Shown here one piece after another: positions 1 to 6,758 of a stretch of 9,202 bases of DNA. The translations under genes were made by a program, and so were the position numbers. How positions within the stretch are numbered: the first letter of the stretch is position 1; each line of letters starts with the position of its first letter. This stretch comes from Wenzhouxiangella sp. (GTDB lineage Bacteria; Pseudomonadota; Gammaproteobacteria; Xanthomonadales; Wenzhouxiangellaceae): positions 1 to 9,202 of the forward strand of contig SKKV01000093.1 of the NCBI GenBank assembly GCA_007123575.1, written 5' to 3'. The notes beneath the pieces are model-generated. The model made no database searches. It had not been told where the DNA came from and saw only the letters and a list, made by a program, of their open reading frames with translations.

Positions 1-1250
1 AGGTAGCCGATGATGTGCTTGCGCTTGCCGTCGATTTCGACGAAGTCGAGGCCCTCGGCCACGTTTTCTGCCGCTGACCAGTCGTCGCGGAGCACGGCCC
101 GATGCTGGTCGTAGTAGGCAATCTCCAGGTTGGTTCCGAGACGCACCTCGCCGGCCTTGGGTCGGACCTGGCCCAGCAGCAGCTGGATCAGGGTGGTTTT
201 GCCGGAGCCGTTCGGGCCGATCAGGCCAATCCGGTCGCCGCGCATGATCACGGTCGAGAAGTCCCGGACCAGCGGCTGGCCGGACCAGGCATGGGTGATG
301 TTTTCGGCCTCGATCACCTTGCGCCCGGATTGCCCGGCGTGGGCGACCTTAAGCTGCACCTGGCCCTCACGCTCGCGGCGCTGGGCGCGCTCGGCCCGAA
401 GCCGCTTCAGCGCGCGCACGCGACCCTCGTTGCGGGTGCGCCGGGCCTTGATGCCCTGGCGAATCCAGACTTCCTCTTCGGCCAGCTTCTTGTCCATGCG
501 CGCGTGTTCAAGAGATTCGGCGTGCAGGCGCTCGTCGACGCGGCGCTGGTAGTTGTCCCAGTCACCCGGCCACGAAGTGACCTGGCCGCGATCGATTTCG
601 ACAATGCGCGTGGCCAGGCTTTTCAGAAAACGCCGGTCATGCGTGACGAACACCAGGCTGCCGGCAAATTGCTTGAGGAAGGACTCCAGCCATTCAATGG
701 CGGCGATATCGAGGTGGTTGGTCGGCTCATCCAGCAGCAGGATGTCAGGCCGCTGAACCAGCGCTCGGCCCAGCAGCACGCGCCGCTTCAGGCCGCCGGA
801 GAGCTGCTCGAACAGCAGTTCGCCGTCGAGGTTTAGCTGCTCCAGCACGGTGGCCACGCGCTGATCCAGGTCCCAGCCCTCGGCGGCCTCGATTCGGGCC
901 TGGATCTCGGCCAAGCGATCCGGGTGTTCGCCGGACTGGCTGAGGTGATGAAACTCGGCCAGCCAGGTCCCCAACTCGCCGAGACCGGCCGCGATTACCT
1001 CAAAGACGCTGCCGCTGCCGGCGTCGGGCACGTCCTGCTGCAGACGGGCGATGCGCACGCCGGGGCCGCCAATAACCTGGCCATCATCGGGCTGGATATC
1101 GCCGGCCATCAGCTTCAGCAGGGTCGATTTGCCGGCGCCGTTGCGTCCAAGCAGGGCGATGCGCTCGTCGGGCCCGATATCGAGGTTGACCTGCTCGAGC
1201 AGCAGCGGTCCGCCGATGCTGAAGTCCACCTGGCGAAGGGAAAGGATCAT
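1..1250 (-). CDS. uup: ABC-F family ATPase Uup (3' end outside the window)
   Basis: Cytosolic ABC-F ATPase with two nucleotide-binding domains and no membrane part. ABC-F proteins act on ribosomes; Uup is linked to translation and to precise excision of transposons. 416 codons are visible of a protein normally near 630 residues. The first domain is complete: Walker A GRNGAGKS at 35-42, signature LSGGLKRR at 150-157, Walker B with D174 and E175 followed by PTNHLD, and the switch histidine H204 in THDRRF. The linker carries EEVWIRQGIKARRTRNEGR, which closely matches E. coli Uup and separates it from EttA, YheS and YbiT. The second Walker A (GPNGSGK, 345-351) is present. The second signature, second Walker B and any C-terminal coiled coil lie off the edge. 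The ATG at 1248-1250 overlaps the ATPase stop by one base (TGATG), which suggests translational coupling. A weak GGACGG ribosome binding site lies at 1257-1262. Confidence 0.93.
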   Translation of the reverse strand, partial: MILSLRQVDFSIGGPLLLEQVNLDIGPDERIALLGRNGAGKSTLLKLMAGDIQPDDGQVIGGPGVRIARLQQDVPDAGSGSVFEVIAAGLGELGTWLAEFHHLSQSGEHPDRLAEIQARIEAAEGWDLDQRVATVLEQLNLDGELLFEQLSGGLKRRVLLGRALVQRPDILLLDEPTNHLDIAAIEWLESFLKQFAGSLVFVTHDRRFLKSLATRIVEIDRGQVTSWPGDWDNYQRRVDERLHAESLEHARMDKKLAEEEVWIRQGIKARRTRNEGRVRALKRLRAERAQRREREGQVQLKVAHAGQSGRKVIEAENITHAWSGQPLVRDFSTVIMRGDRIGLIGPNGSGKTTLIQLLLGQVRPKAGEVRLGTNLEIAYYDQHRAVLRDDWSAAENVAEGLDFVEIDGKRKHIIGY

Positions 1251-3883
1251 CAGCGACCGTCCGGGCTGGCCCAGCCCAGTTTCAGGCTGCGAGTAAGCAG
1301 TTTTTCGGCTTCGACCAGGATGAAAACCAGCAGCCCGAAGCCCAGCACCAGCAGCCAGTAGCCAAGCGGCAGCACGGTGGTGCCGAAGATCGCCTGGAAC
1401 CAGGGCAGATAGGTAAAGGCCAGCTGCATCAGGATCAGCAGTCCCACCGATGCCCAGGCCCAGCCATTGGCCAGCAGGGCCGAGATTGTATAGCTGGGCT
1501 GTTGCCAGCGCCGGCAGTTGAACAGGTAGGTGATCTGGCCAGCAACCAGCACATTGACCGCCAGGGTCCTGGCCAGGTCGATATCGTCCAGTGAATTCAA
1601 TATGTGGTTGTAGGCGATGAAGGTGCCGGCGGTTAGCACTGCGCCAACCCAGATGATGCGCGTCAGAATGAACGAGCTGATCAGGCCCTGGTCCAGCGGT
1701 CGGGGCTGACGATGCATGATGTCGTCTTCCAGCGGCTCGAAGGCCAGCGACAGTGCCAGGGTAATGGCAATGGCCATATTGACCCAGAGGATCTGCACTG
1801 GCGTGATTGGCAGCGTCATGCCGGCCAGTACGGCCAGCAGGATGACCGCAGCCTGGGCTGCGTTGGTCGGCAGAACGAACAGTACCGCCTTGCGGATATT
1901 GTCGTAGACGCCGCGGCCCTCTTCGACGCCGTTGACGATGGTGGCGAAGTTGTCGTCGGCCAGCACCATTTCAGCCGCCTGGCGGGAGGCTTCGGTGCCC
2001 TTGATGCCCATTGCCACGCCGATATCGGCGCGCTTCAAGGCCGGCGCATCGTTGGCGCCGTCACCGGTCATGGCAACCACCTCGCGGTGGGCCTGCAGGG
2101 CCTTGACCAGGCGCAGCTTGTGTTCGGGCGTGGCCCGGGCAAAAACGTCGGATTCCTGGGAGGCCTGCTTGAGCGCATCGTCGTCCATGTCATCGATGTC
2201 GCGCCCGGAGATGGCCTTGCCATCGGCCCCGGTCAGGCCCAGTTCGCGGGCGATGGCAAGTGCCGTGGTGGCGTGATCACCGGTGATCATCTTGACCTTG
2301 ACCCCGGCGCTCTGGCAGGCGGCAATGGCCTCCGGTACTTCCGGCCGGGGCGGGTCGGCAAAACCGACCAGGCCGATCAGGGTCAGCTCCTTCATGTCGC
2401 GATCAGCGTCGATGCTGTCCTGACCCTCATCAATCTGCTTTTCGGCGAACGCCAGCACGCGCAGGCCTTCGGCGGCCATCTCATCCAGGTGCTGCTGCCA
2501 GGCATCCGGATCCAGGTCCGTGGACTGATCGCCGTCGAGCTGTGCCGAGCAGCGCTCCAGGATGGCCTCTGGTGCCCCCTTGACCGTCAGCAGGCCGCGG
2601 CTCAGGTTGGCCATGTACTTGTGGTCAGAAGAAAACGGGATCAGGTCGAGACGCTTGTTCTCCTCGCGTAGGCGGGCAACGTCGCTGTCTTGGGCTTCGG
2701 CCAGTTCGATTAGCGCCCGCTCCAGCGGGTCGCCGCCGTCATGGCCGGGTTCGTGGTCGTTGCAGAGCACGGCGGTCTGCAGCAACGCCTGGCCGGCCGG
2801 ATTGTCGAGCCGCTCGCTGTCGGGGTTGAGTTCGCCGCCGTGCAGGGCAATGCGCCTTGCTTTCAGCTCGTTGCGAGTCAGGGTTCCGGTCTTGTCCGAG
2901 CAGATGATACTGACCGAGCCCAGCGTTTCCACGGCCGGCAAGCGCCGGATGATGGCCTTGCGCGAGGCCATGCGCTGCACGCCGATGGCCAGGGTGATGG
3001 TAATGATGGCTGGCAGGCCTTCTGGAATAGCGGCAACCGCCAGGGCGATGGCGGCCAGCAGGCCGTCTGCCAGGGCCAGCTCATGGAACAGGGCACCTGC
3101 GCCAACCGCTAGCGCGGCGAATAGCACGATAACGATGGTCAGCGCCTTGGCGAAACGATTGATGCGCTGCAGCAGCGGTGTGGTCAGCGTCTCGACCTCG
3201 CTGAGCATGCCGCTAATGCGGCCGAGCTCGGTATCGCCTCCGGTGACCGCAACCACGCCGGTGGCCTGACCGTTGGTGGTCATTGATCCCGAATAGATCA
3301 TGCAGTCCCGGTCGGCCAGTTCGGTGTCCTCGTCGACCGCGTCCGGCTGTTTGTCGACCGGCAGGGACTCGCCGGTCAGCGCCGCCTGGTCGATGCGCAG
3401 GTCGTGCGATTGCAGCAGGCGAATGTCGGCCGGCACGCGATCACCGGACTTGATTCTGACCAGGTCGCCAGGCACCAGCAACTCGGCTTCCAGATCCTGC
3501 CAGCGACCGTCGCGCTTGACCCGGGCTTTCGGGGCCAGCATGTCGCCAATGGCCTCCATGGCGCGCTCGGCCTTGCCTTCCTGGACGAATCCAATGGCGG
3601 CATTGATCAGGACCACGGCGAGGATCACGGCGGTGTCGATCCACTCGCCCAACAGCGCGGCGACCACGCCGGCGGCCAACAGAACATAGATCAGGACATT
3701 GTGGAACTGAGCGAGGAAACGCAGCAGGGCCGGTCGTTTTGGCGGTTTCGGCAGGGCGTTGGGGCCATGAATTTCGGCCCGTCGATCAGCTTCCTCGGTG
3801 CTTAATCCATCGTTTCTGGCGTCTAGCTCAGCAAGCGCTGCGTCAGGATCCAGGGCATGCCAGGCTGCCGGCTTGTCTGCCAT
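1250..3883 (-). CDS. P-type cation-transporting ATPase (P2-like, ten helices)
   Basis: Inner-membrane ATP-driven cation pump of 877 residues. Seen in order: an N-terminal cation-ATPase region starting AAWHAL; M1-M2 at about 61-100; actuator motif TGES (170-173); M3-M4 at about 244-300 with PEGLP (287-291); phosphorylation motif SDKTGTLT with D330; nucleotide-binding KGAPE (435-439); hinge TGDGANDAP (606-614); and six further helices from about 664 to 857. This order matches SERCA/PMR1-like P2 pumps. The ion is uncertain: M4 keeps E288, but M5 has Q677 where SERCA has E771, and M6 has A706 where SERCA has D800. I chose the ATG at 3881-3883, where family similarity begins. A GTG at 3956-3958 would add 25 unconserved residues and lies inside a hairpin. 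No clear Shine-Dalgarno precedes the ATG. The stop overlaps the uup start. Calcium, magnesium, sodium or protons are all possible. Confidence 0.93.
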   Translation of the reverse strand: MADKPAAWHALDPDAALAELDARNDGLSTEEADRRAEIHGPNALPKPPKRPALLRFLAQFHNVLIYVLLAAGVVAALLGEWIDTAVILAVVLINAAIGFVQEGKAERAMEAIGDMLAPKARVKRDGRWQDLEAELLVPGDLVRIKSGDRVPADIRLLQSHDLRIDQAALTGESLPVDKQPDAVDEDTELADRDCMIYSGSMTTNGQATGVVAVTGGDTELGRISGMLSEVETLTTPLLQRINRFAKALTIVIVLFAALAVGAGALFHELALADGLLAAIALAVAAIPEGLPAIITITLAIGVQRMASRKAIIRRLPAVETLGSVSIICSDKTGTLTRNELKARRIALHGGELNPDSERLDNPAGQALLQTAVLCNDHEPGHDGGDPLERALIELAEAQDSDVARLREENKRLDLIPFSSDHKYMANLSRGLLTVKGAPEAILERCSAQLDGDQSTDLDPDAWQQHLDEMAAEGLRVLAFAEKQIDEGQDSIDADRDMKELTLIGLVGFADPPRPEVPEAIAACQSAGVKVKMITGDHATTALAIARELGLTGADGKAISGRDIDDMDDDALKQASQESDVFARATPEHKLRLVKALQAHREVVAMTGDGANDAPALKRADIGVAMGIKGTEASRQAAEMVLADDNFATIVNGVEEGRGVYDNIRKAVLFVLPTNAAQAAVILLAVLAGMTLPITPVQILWVNMAIAITLALSLAFEPLEDDIMHRQPRPLDQGLISSFILTRIIWVGAVLTAGTFIAYNHILNSLDDIDLARTLAVNVLVAGQITYLFNCRRWQQPSYTISALLANGWAWASVGLLILMQLAFTYLPWFQAIFGTTVLPLGYWLLVLGFGLLVFILVEAEKLLTRSLKLGWASPDGR

Positions 3884-3901
3884 ATTGAGGGTGATATCGA
3901 G

Positions 3902-3915
3902 TACGCTGAAGCGTA
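3902..3915. promoter_or_regulatory. 14-bp palindrome upstream of the P-type ATPase
   Basis: TACGCT and AGCGTA form perfect 6-bp inverted arms around a 2-bp centre, 18 bases upstream of the ATPase ATG. The position and symmetry fit a repressor or activator site, or a small leader hairpin. I recognise no known regulator consensus. It lies in the 102-base gap, so it does not interrupt a gene if the ATG at 3883 is the true start. Confidence 0.35.
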
Positions 3916-3951
3916 GTTTAGCGGATGCTGATGGTGCGGGTGGGTGAACAC

Positions 3952-3970
3952 GGGCCACCGGCGGTGACCC
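3952..3970 (-). terminator. Hairpin 3' of slyD, possible weak terminator
   Basis: GGGCCACC (3952-3959) and GGTGACCC (3963-3970) pair around a 3-nt loop. In minus-strand RNA the only non-Watson-Crick pair is a G-U wobble, so the 8-bp stem is continuous in the direction slyD is read. It starts 15 bases beyond the slyD stop codon. No U-tract follows, so it is not a standard intrinsic terminator. It could attenuate read-through or stabilise the slyD 3' end. Confidence 0.35.
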
Positions 3971-3985
3971 GCGCGTTGGTGCAAA

Positions 3986-4453
3986 TCAGGCGGCTTCGGC
4001 AACGCCCTGGTCAATCTCCTGCTCGGTGGCTGCGCGCACGCTCTTGATCGCGACCTGGAAATTGAGTACCTTGCCGGCAAGGGCATGGTTACCGTCGATG
4101 GTGACAGTCTCGTCGCCGACCTTGCGAACGGTCACGGTCATCGGACCGGCATTGGATTCAGCGCGGAAGCTCATGCCGGGCTCGACCTTGTCCATGCCGT
4201 CAAAAGCTGACTTCGGCACGTCCTGAACCAGCTCATCGCGGTACGGGCCGTAACCTTCTTCCGGTGCGACTTGGACGGTCATTTCTTCGCCCGCCGCCTG
4301 GCCTTCCATGGCCTTCTCCAGACCGGGAATGATGTTGCTGTGGCCATGAAGATAGACCAGAGGCTCGCGACCGTCGGAGGTATCTATCACCTGGCCGGCG
4401 TCATCGGTGAGGGTGTAATCGAAGCTGACGACGCTGTTTTCAGAAATCTGCAT
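3986..4453 (-). CDS. slyD: SlyD-like FKBP-type peptidyl-prolyl cis-trans isomerase, tail-less
   Basis: Cytosolic prolyl isomerase and folding helper of 155 residues. The FKBP half with YLHGHSNIIPGLEKAMEG (34-51) is followed by the insert-in-flap chaperone segment (about 70-120) and a return to the FKBP fold at GNHALAGK (121-128). These motifs align closely with E. coli SlyD. The protein stops soon after the region matching E. coli REATEEEL, so it lacks the His/Cys-rich C-terminal tail that binds nickel in E. coli SlyD. Prolyl isomerase and chaperone roles are expected; a part in nickel delivery is not. It lies 72 bases downstream of the RuBisCO-like gene and 102 bases upstream of the ATPase start, and has its own strong ribosome binding site. 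The related SlpA/FkpB is of similar size, but the motifs fit SlyD better. Confidence 0.9.
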   Translation of the reverse strand: MQISENSVVSFDYTLTDDAGQVIDTSDGREPLVYLHGHSNIIPGLEKAMEGQAAGEEMTVQVAPEEGYGPYRDELVQDVPKSAFDGMDKVEPGMSFRAESNAGPMTVTVRKVGDETVTIDGNHALAGKVLNFQVAIKSVRAATEQEIDQGVAEAA

Positions 4454-4458
4454 GTTAG

Positions 4459-4463
4459 TCCTT
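4459..4463 (-). promoter_or_regulatory. Ribosome binding site of slyD
   Basis: AAGGA on the minus strand, 5 bases before the ATG at 4451-4453. It is the best Shine-Dalgarno of the minus-strand genes and fixes the slyD start. Confidence 0.75.
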
Positions 4464-4477
4464 GCGGTTGGTAATTG

Positions 4478-4489
4478 ACCCTACAGGGT
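4478..4489. promoter_or_regulatory. Dyad ACCCT-AC-AGGGT upstream of slyD
   Basis: Perfect 5-bp inverted arms around a 2-bp centre, 24 bases upstream of the slyD ATG and within the 72-base gap after the RuBisCO-like gene. It could be an operator or a short hairpin. No T-run typical of a terminator follows, and I see no convincing -10/-35 pair beside it. Confidence 0.25.
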
Positions 4490-4525
4490 AACATGCCAGG
4501 CTGTCCGATCCTGCTGGCTGCTTGC

Positions 4526-5653
4526 TTACCCCAACTTGTCGGGCGGGCCCGCATTTCCCATCTCCGCTATCGCCAGGCGGGTCTTGTCGGACAAGTTCTC
4601 GTTGTGCCGAAGCAGGTCGCCGCCGACGACGACGGCACAGTCAATGCCATGCCTGGCCGCTGCCTCTGACGCATCATCCAGGGTCTTGCCGCCGCCGCTG
4701 CACGGCAGCGACGGCCGCAGCCTTCTCTGATCCTCCAGCAGCTTCCGATGAATGCGGACTGCCGTGCCGTCATCGCCAGTGCTGATCCGACCGCCGCTGC
4801 CCGGGTAAATGACCAGATCAGCGCCGGCCAGGCGGGGCAGGCTGCCAAAAACAATTTCCGGTGCGATGCCGGTATCGGTCGGCTGGGTAAAGGCGCCGGC
4901 CATGGCTGGATGCGCCAGCCACATCAGTTCGTGGTCGCGGGCGGCCGTGGCGGCATGTTCCAGGCCCATGACCCAAGGGCAAAGCACCACGCCCGTCAGC
5001 CGCAGCCGGTGCACCGCATCCAGCTGTTGGTGCAGGTGGCTGCCGCTGCCGGCAACGTGCGGTAGATACAGGCAACGTCTGCCGCTTGCCTGGGCGGCCC
5101 GGTCGATGGCCTCGGCACAGGCCCGGACGCGGTTCTGAAATGTGTCCAGGTCGGTTTCGACCAGGTTCTGGTCATCCTTGAGGATGTCGCCGCCGCCGCT
5201 GGCAAATCGAAACGCCAGTTCAGCAAGAAACTCAGGGCTCGACCCGCGCGGCTTGAGGACGCTCAGCAGCAGGGCGCGGTCATCAATGTCGATATGCGAT
5301 CTGACCCCCTGAACCCCGCCGATCGGGCCGGAAAATTGACCCAGCAGCGAGTCGGGCAGCCTGATGTCGATTAGTCGAATGCGCGGGTAAAACGACACAT
5401 TGCCGTAGACAAGGTGCAGAAGCTGCCCCAGCTGAGCGCTGGCGAGACGCTCGGGATAGGCGATGGTCAAGTGCCAGCGTTGCTCGTCTGCTTGCCTGAC
5501 CTCAATCACCCGGCCCAGAAAATCGCGAGCGATGTCGGCCGGAATAAGCTCGGGCAGAATCTCCAGACTTTGCTCGCGGGCGATGGCTTCGGCCAGTGCC
5601 TCCGGATCAGTTTCGGGACAGGTGGCCAGGTAGACGGCTTCAATATGTGGCAT
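4526..5653 (-). CDS. RuBisCO-like protein (form IV, RuBisCO large-subunit superfamily)
   Basis: 375 residues with the RuBisCO large-subunit layout: a small N-terminal alpha/beta domain (about 1-105) and a TIM barrel. GNVSFYP keeps the N123 equivalent (N85). SVLKPRG keeps K175 (K134) but has R136 at K177. GGGDILKDDQN keeps the carbamylated lysine K201 (K159) and D203 (D161), with Q162 at E204. LAHPAMAG keeps H294 (H248) but has P249 at R295. Y283 replaces H327 and no loop-6 lysine is evident. The phosphate-binding SGG (319-321) and GG (344-345) remain. Carboxylation of ribulose bisphosphate is therefore very unlikely; a related enolisation, isomerisation or decarboxylation is plausible. HPAMAG and VIYPGSGGR resemble non-photosynthetic or isoapionate-type form IV proteins more than MtnW, from memory only. 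The C-terminus is short. The start is the ATG at 5651-5653; a TTG at 5693-5695 would add 14 unconserved residues. Neither has a good ribosome binding site. Confidence 0.9.
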   Translation of the reverse strand: MPHIEAVYLATCPETDPEALAEAIAREQSLEILPELIPADIARDFLGRVIEVRQADEQRWHLTIAYPERLASAQLGQLLHLVYGNVSFYPRIRLIDIRLPDSLLGQFSGPIGGVQGVRSHIDIDDRALLLSVLKPRGSSPEFLAELAFRFASGGGDILKDDQNLVETDLDTFQNRVRACAEAIDRAAQASGRRCLYLPHVAGSGSHLHQQLDAVHRLRLTGVVLCPWVMGLEHAATAARDHELMWLAHPAMAGAFTQPTDTGIAPEIVFGSLPRLAGADLVIYPGSGGRISTGDDGTAVRIHRKLLEDQRRLRPSLPCSGGGKTLDDASEAAARHGIDCAVVVGGDLLRHNENLSDKTRLAIAEMGNAGPPDKLG

Positions 5654-5708
5654 AGCTGAGGGCGAGTTGGCGAACCGAGGCGCAACAGGATTCAACGGTC
5701 GAAAGACT

Positions 5709-5714
5709 TACAAT
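5709..5714 (+). promoter_or_regulatory. Possible -10 box for trpS
   Basis: TACAAT matches the sigma-70 -10 consensus at 5 of 6 bases, 33 bases before the trpS ATG. No good -35 lies 16-18 bases upstream, so this would be a weak or activator-dependent promoter. The region 5654-5747 must also hold the start signals for the divergent RuBisCO-like gene, but I see no convincing minus-strand promoter. Confidence 0.35.
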
Positions 5715-5715
5715 A

Positions 5716-5733
5716 TCAAGTCATCGAACTTGA
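5716..5733. promoter_or_regulatory. Inverted repeat in the trpS leader / divergent promoter region
   Basis: TCAAGT (5716-5721) and ACTTGA (5728-5733) are perfect 6-bp inverted arms around CATCGA. The right arm ends one base before the trpS Shine-Dalgarno. A second inverted pair, GACTT (5705-5709) with AAGTC (5718-5722), overlaps the left arm and flanks the TACAAT box. The two structures are mutually exclusive as RNA; as DNA they could be operator half-sites. Confidence 0.35.
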
Positions 5734-5734
5734 C

Positions 5735-5740
5735 GGGAAG
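5735..5740 (+). promoter_or_regulatory. Ribosome binding site of trpS
   Basis: GGGAAG lies 7 bases before the ATG at 5748. It is a good Shine-Dalgarno and supports this start. Confidence 0.7.
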
Positions 5741-5747
5741 CCATTGA

Positions 5748-6758
5748 ATGACTAGCAAGCAGCGGGTTCTGACCGGAATCACAACCACCGGTACGCCGCA
5801 CCTGGGCAACTATGTGGGGGCAATCAAGCCTGCCATTGCGGCCAGCCGCCACGAGGCGGCCGAATCCTTTTACTTTCTGGCCGACTACCATGCCCTGGTC
5901 AAGTGCGAGGAGCCGGAGCGGGTGCAGCGTTCAACCCTGGAAATTGCCGCCACCTGGCTGGCCCTGGGCCTGGATACCTCGCGCTCGGTGTTTTACCGGC
6001 AGTCGGACATCCCCGAAATCCCCGAGCTGACTTGGCTGCTGACCTGTGTCACCGCCAAGGGCTTGATGAACCGGGCCCACGCCTACAAGGCGGCCGTGGA
6101 TGCCAACCTCCAGGCCGAGGAAGACCCGGACTACAGCATCAATATGGGCCTTTACTCCTACCCGGTGCTGATGGCGGCCGACATCCTGATGTTCAATGCC
6201 CACCGGGTGCCGGTCGGCAGGGACCAGGTCCAGCACCTGGAAATGGCGCGCGATATCGCCCAGCGTTTCAATCATCGCTTCGGCGAGCTGTTCGTGCTGC
6301 CCGAGGCCGAGGTGGATGATCATGTCGCCACGCTGCCCGGCACCGACGGGCGCAAGATGTCGAAGAGCTACGACAACACGATTCCCCTGTGGCTGCCGGA
6401 AAAGCAGCTGCGCAAGGCGATCATGAAGATCAAGACCAACTCGCAGGAACCGGGCGAACCAAAGGACCCGGATACGGCCGCAGTGTACACGGTCTATGCC
6501 GCCTTCGCCAGCCAGGCCGAGCGCGAGGCGATGCGCCAGGCTTTTGCCGACGGTATTGCCTGGGGAGCGGTCAAGCAACAGCTGTTTGAACTGATCAACC
6601 GCGAGCTGCAGGATCCGCGCGAGCGCTACGAGGCGCTAATCAACGATCCGGCCCGGGTCGAGCGCGAGCTCAAGGCCGGCGCCGAGCGGGCAAGGGCTAT
6701 GAGCAAGCCGTTCATGGACCAGCTGCGCGCCGCAGTCGGCATCAGGTCATTGGCATGA
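5748..6758 (+). CDS. trpS: Tryptophan--tRNA ligase
   Basis: Class I aminoacyl-tRNA synthetase that charges tRNA-Trp with tryptophan in the cytosol. 336 residues, a normal length. The Rossmann fold opens with TGITTTGTPHLGNY, whose HLGN (18-21) is the HIGH signature. SYPVLMAADILMFN (137-150) and VGRDQVQH (156-163) are the conserved active-site stretches, and GRKMSKSYDN (201-210) holds the KMSKS loop. The segment around VTAKGLMNRAHAYKA (101-115) marks the Pseudomonas/Xanthomonas-type TrpRS; the corresponding E. coli segment is shorter. The start is fixed by GGGAAG seven bases upstream and by the N-terminus matching the family. It is the first gene of a run of four: its TGA stop overlaps the next ATG (ATGA). 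It is divergent from the RuBisCO-like gene, with 94 bases between the starts. Confidence 0.97.
   Translation: MTSKQRVLTGITTTGTPHLGNYVGAIKPAIAASRHEAAESFYFLADYHALVKCEEPERVQRSTLEIAATWLALGLDTSRSVFYRQSDIPEIPELTWLLTCVTAKGLMNRAHAYKAAVDANLQAEEDPDYSINMGLYSYPVLMAADILMFNAHRVPVGRDQVQHLEMARDIAQRFNHRFGELFVLPEAEVDDHVATLPGTDGRKMSKSYDNTIPLWLPEKQLRKAIMKIKTNSQEPGEPKDPDTAAVYTVYAAFASQAEREAMRQAFADGIAWGAVKQQLFELINRELQDPRERYEALINDPARVERELKAGAERARAMSKPFMDQLRAAVGIRSLA

Noticed and set aside
102..836. Open frame of about 244 codons on the plus strand opposite uup
   Set aside because: The minus strand encodes diagnostic Uup motifs across the whole stretch; the plus-strand translation has none.
1712..2671. Long open frame of about 319 codons on the plus strand opposite the ATPase gene
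   Set aside because: It lies antisense to a clearly conserved ATPase, shows no recognisable domain, and is what GC-rich codon usage produces on the opposite strand.
3884..3958. Upstream GTG extension of the P-type ATPase
   Set aside because: The 25 added residues are not family-like, the GTG sits inside a hairpin, and conserved sequence begins just after the ATG at 3883.
4526..5653. Calling this gene a true RuBisCO with CO2 fixation
   Set aside because: Equivalents of E204, R295, H327 and loop-6 K334 are missing, and no small subunit or phosphoribulokinase gene is nearby.
5931..6578. Open frame of about 215 codons antisense to trpS
   Set aside because: It is a shadow of the conserved TrpRS reading frame with no family features or start signal.
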